Assembly: GCA_035700805.1 (NCBI GenBank)
Contig: DASSOG010000053.1
Location: 8,117-72,116, forward strand
Source: JAGWRI01 sp035700805
Lineage (GTDB): Bacteria; Gemmatimonadota; Gemmatimonadetes; Gemmatimonadales; Gemmatimonadaceae
Direction of reading: 5' to 3'
Length of the DNA stretch: 64,000 nucleotides
The translations under genes were made by a program, and so were the position numbers. Shown here one piece after another: positions 63,294 through 64,000 of the stretch. Within the stretch, counting starts at the first letter, position 1; every line of letters begins with the position of its first letter. The notes below the pieces were generated by a model. That model worked only from the letters and a program-made list of their open reading frames with translations. It made no database searches and was not told the origin of the DNA.

Positions 63294-63327
63294 CTGTTTT
63301 GTGTCCTTCAATAGTCTGTTTTGTGAC
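63294..63327 (-). promoter_or_regulatory. Tandem direct repeats upstream of the TPR gene, 22-bp period
   Basis: Read on the minus strand, GTCACAAAACAG (63327-63316) and GACACAAAACAG (63305-63294) lie 109 and 87 bp upstream of the GTG at 63218, 22 bp apart. CTTGTCGG follows at 63264-63257. Sequence, spacing, orientation relative to the gene and distance match the repeats in front of the small lipoprotein gene. Confidence 0.6.
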
Positions 63328-63360
63328 ATGGGCGCCGCGTACATCAGTTGGAACGCTGCG

Positions 63361-63945
63361 CTAATCATCGTGTCGCGGGTCACAGCCGGGAAGAGTGCGT
63401 GTCCGCGCCACCAGAGTTTCGGTCAACCTTGGCTCCGGCGCCTCATCTCGGTGGCACGATGTCCGGGGGGGCAGCCGGTCCGTTGGGGGCCGGGGTCCGT
63501 ACTTGAGTTGAAAGAGGGCGCCACCCACGAACACACCGGGGAACACGCCAAGGGGGGCGAGGAAGATCAGCCCGTAGACTCGTGTCATTGCGCGCTCGAT
63601 GGTATTGGGGTGCCTCGTTGCGAGCATCACGATTCCCCAACCCGCTGCCAGCCCGACGATTCCCCCGACGCGCATCCAGCGGCGCTTGCCCGCATCGTAT
63701 TGAGTTCGTGTAAGCGGTGGCATGGTCACGCGCGAACTTGCAGTCGCGGACGTTGCGGGGGAAACCAAAGATTTGGTCGGAGCGCTCATCGCCGATAGCA
63801 CGATCACCGGCCCGCGCGTCGCCTGCGCAGTTGCCGCCGAACCGGCCAGTGCGCTGACGAGCCCGAGGCCCAGGAGCCACCAGATTCCGTGCCCCGTTCG
63901 GCCGTCCAGCGCGTAAACGCGGTGATCGCGGCCAATAGTGGACAC
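63361..63945 (-). CDS. Putative secreted or membrane protein of unknown function
   Basis: 194 residues from GTG 63945. A hydrophobic segment near residues 20-42 (GIWWLLGLGLVSALAGSAATAQA) looks like a signal sequence or anchor. Two more helices lie at about 92-110 (VGGIVGLAAGWGIVMLATR) and 122-145 (VYGLIFLAPLGVFPGVFVGGALF). No family recognised and no ribosome site before the GTG, so the start is uncertain; ATG 63723 would remove the first helix. It ends just before the TPR promoter repeats. Confidence 0.55.
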   Translation of the reverse strand: MSTIGRDHRVYALDGRTGHGIWWLLGLGLVSALAGSAATAQATRGPVIVLSAMSAPTKSLVSPATSATASSRVTMPPLTRTQYDAGKRRWMRVGGIVGLAAGWGIVMLATRHPNTIERAMTRVYGLIFLAPLGVFPGVFVGGALFQLKYGPRPPTDRLPPRTSCHRDEAPEPRLTETLVARTRTLPGCDPRHDD

Positions 63946-64000
63946 TCCATGGCCGTACGGTGTACGTGCACGAGTGCGCTGGCTGCGCCGGGCCTCAGCT

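Overview
The window is GC-rich chromosomal DNA from a Gram-negative-type, aerobic bacterium. Tat and lipoprotein signals, TolC-like and TonB-plug-like proteins, 2-oxoglutarate dehydrogenase, NDH-2 and MsrPQ all point that way. The protein repertoire (secreted PIG-L deacetylase, secreted CarboxypepD_reg/plug proteins, a 410-residue TPR protein, AraC-type regulators with a receiver-like N-terminus) fits Gemmatimonadota best. That placement is an inference from recognised families, since no rRNA marker is present. GTG starts are common, a few TTG and one probable CTG start occur, and 4-bp stop/start overlaps are the norm, so most genes sit in long translationally coupled operons. I saw no tRNA, rRNA, CRISPR array, insertion sequence or prophage.

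Layout. 1-5175 (minus): TetR regulator, TolC-like protein, HlyD-like adaptor, two ABC ATPases and an ABC-2 permease (cut by the window edge), a YbhGFSR-like exporter operon. 5317-5775: small heat-shock protein. 6078-13817 (plus): MsrP/MsrQ, a THUMP-type RNA methyltransferase, a MOSC protein, a PAS-GAF histidine kinase and 2-oxoglutarate dehydrogenase E1. 13883-24175 (plus): PIG-L deacetylase, an iron-type ABC importer (lipoprotein, ATPase, permease), NDH-2, a hybrid histidine kinase and an ANTAR response regulator. 24223-30236 (minus): MFS transporter and a BMP-type nucleoside ABC importer. 30342-34530 (plus): nadA, nadC, a short RNB-family ribonuclease and a lipoprotein-type cyclophilin. 34590-39546 (minus): acyl-CoA dehydrogenase, a cyclase-family hydrolase, gnd and zwf. 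39685-42876 (plus): HK, OmpR-type RR and a secreted protein, with 11-bp-period direct repeats in the promoter. 42937-45317: an accessory patch with a secreted plug-like protein, a decayed DsbA fragment and an AraC-type regulator. 45318-57311: YyaL/DUF255 protein, PHP-domain membrane protein plus ArnT-like glycosyltransferase, Tat-exported GH2 glycosidase, amidohydrolase, GNAT protein, M20 peptidase and FTR1-like permease. 57357-60390: rho, a TPR-like protein and an AhpD/CMD-like protein.

The most interesting part is 60382-63327. An AraC-type regulator with a receiver-like N-terminus is followed by a stand-alone receiver protein. Divergent from them is a 51-residue lipoprotein, and convergent with that is a 410-residue TPR protein. 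The promoter regions of the lipoprotein and the TPR gene carry the same tandem direct repeat (core GTCACAAAA, period 21-22 bp), in the same orientation relative to the gene and at a similar distance, and both have a CTTG(G/T)CGG box at the same place further downstream. This looks like one small regulon that has not, to my knowledge, been described; a peptide-signalling role is a hypothesis.
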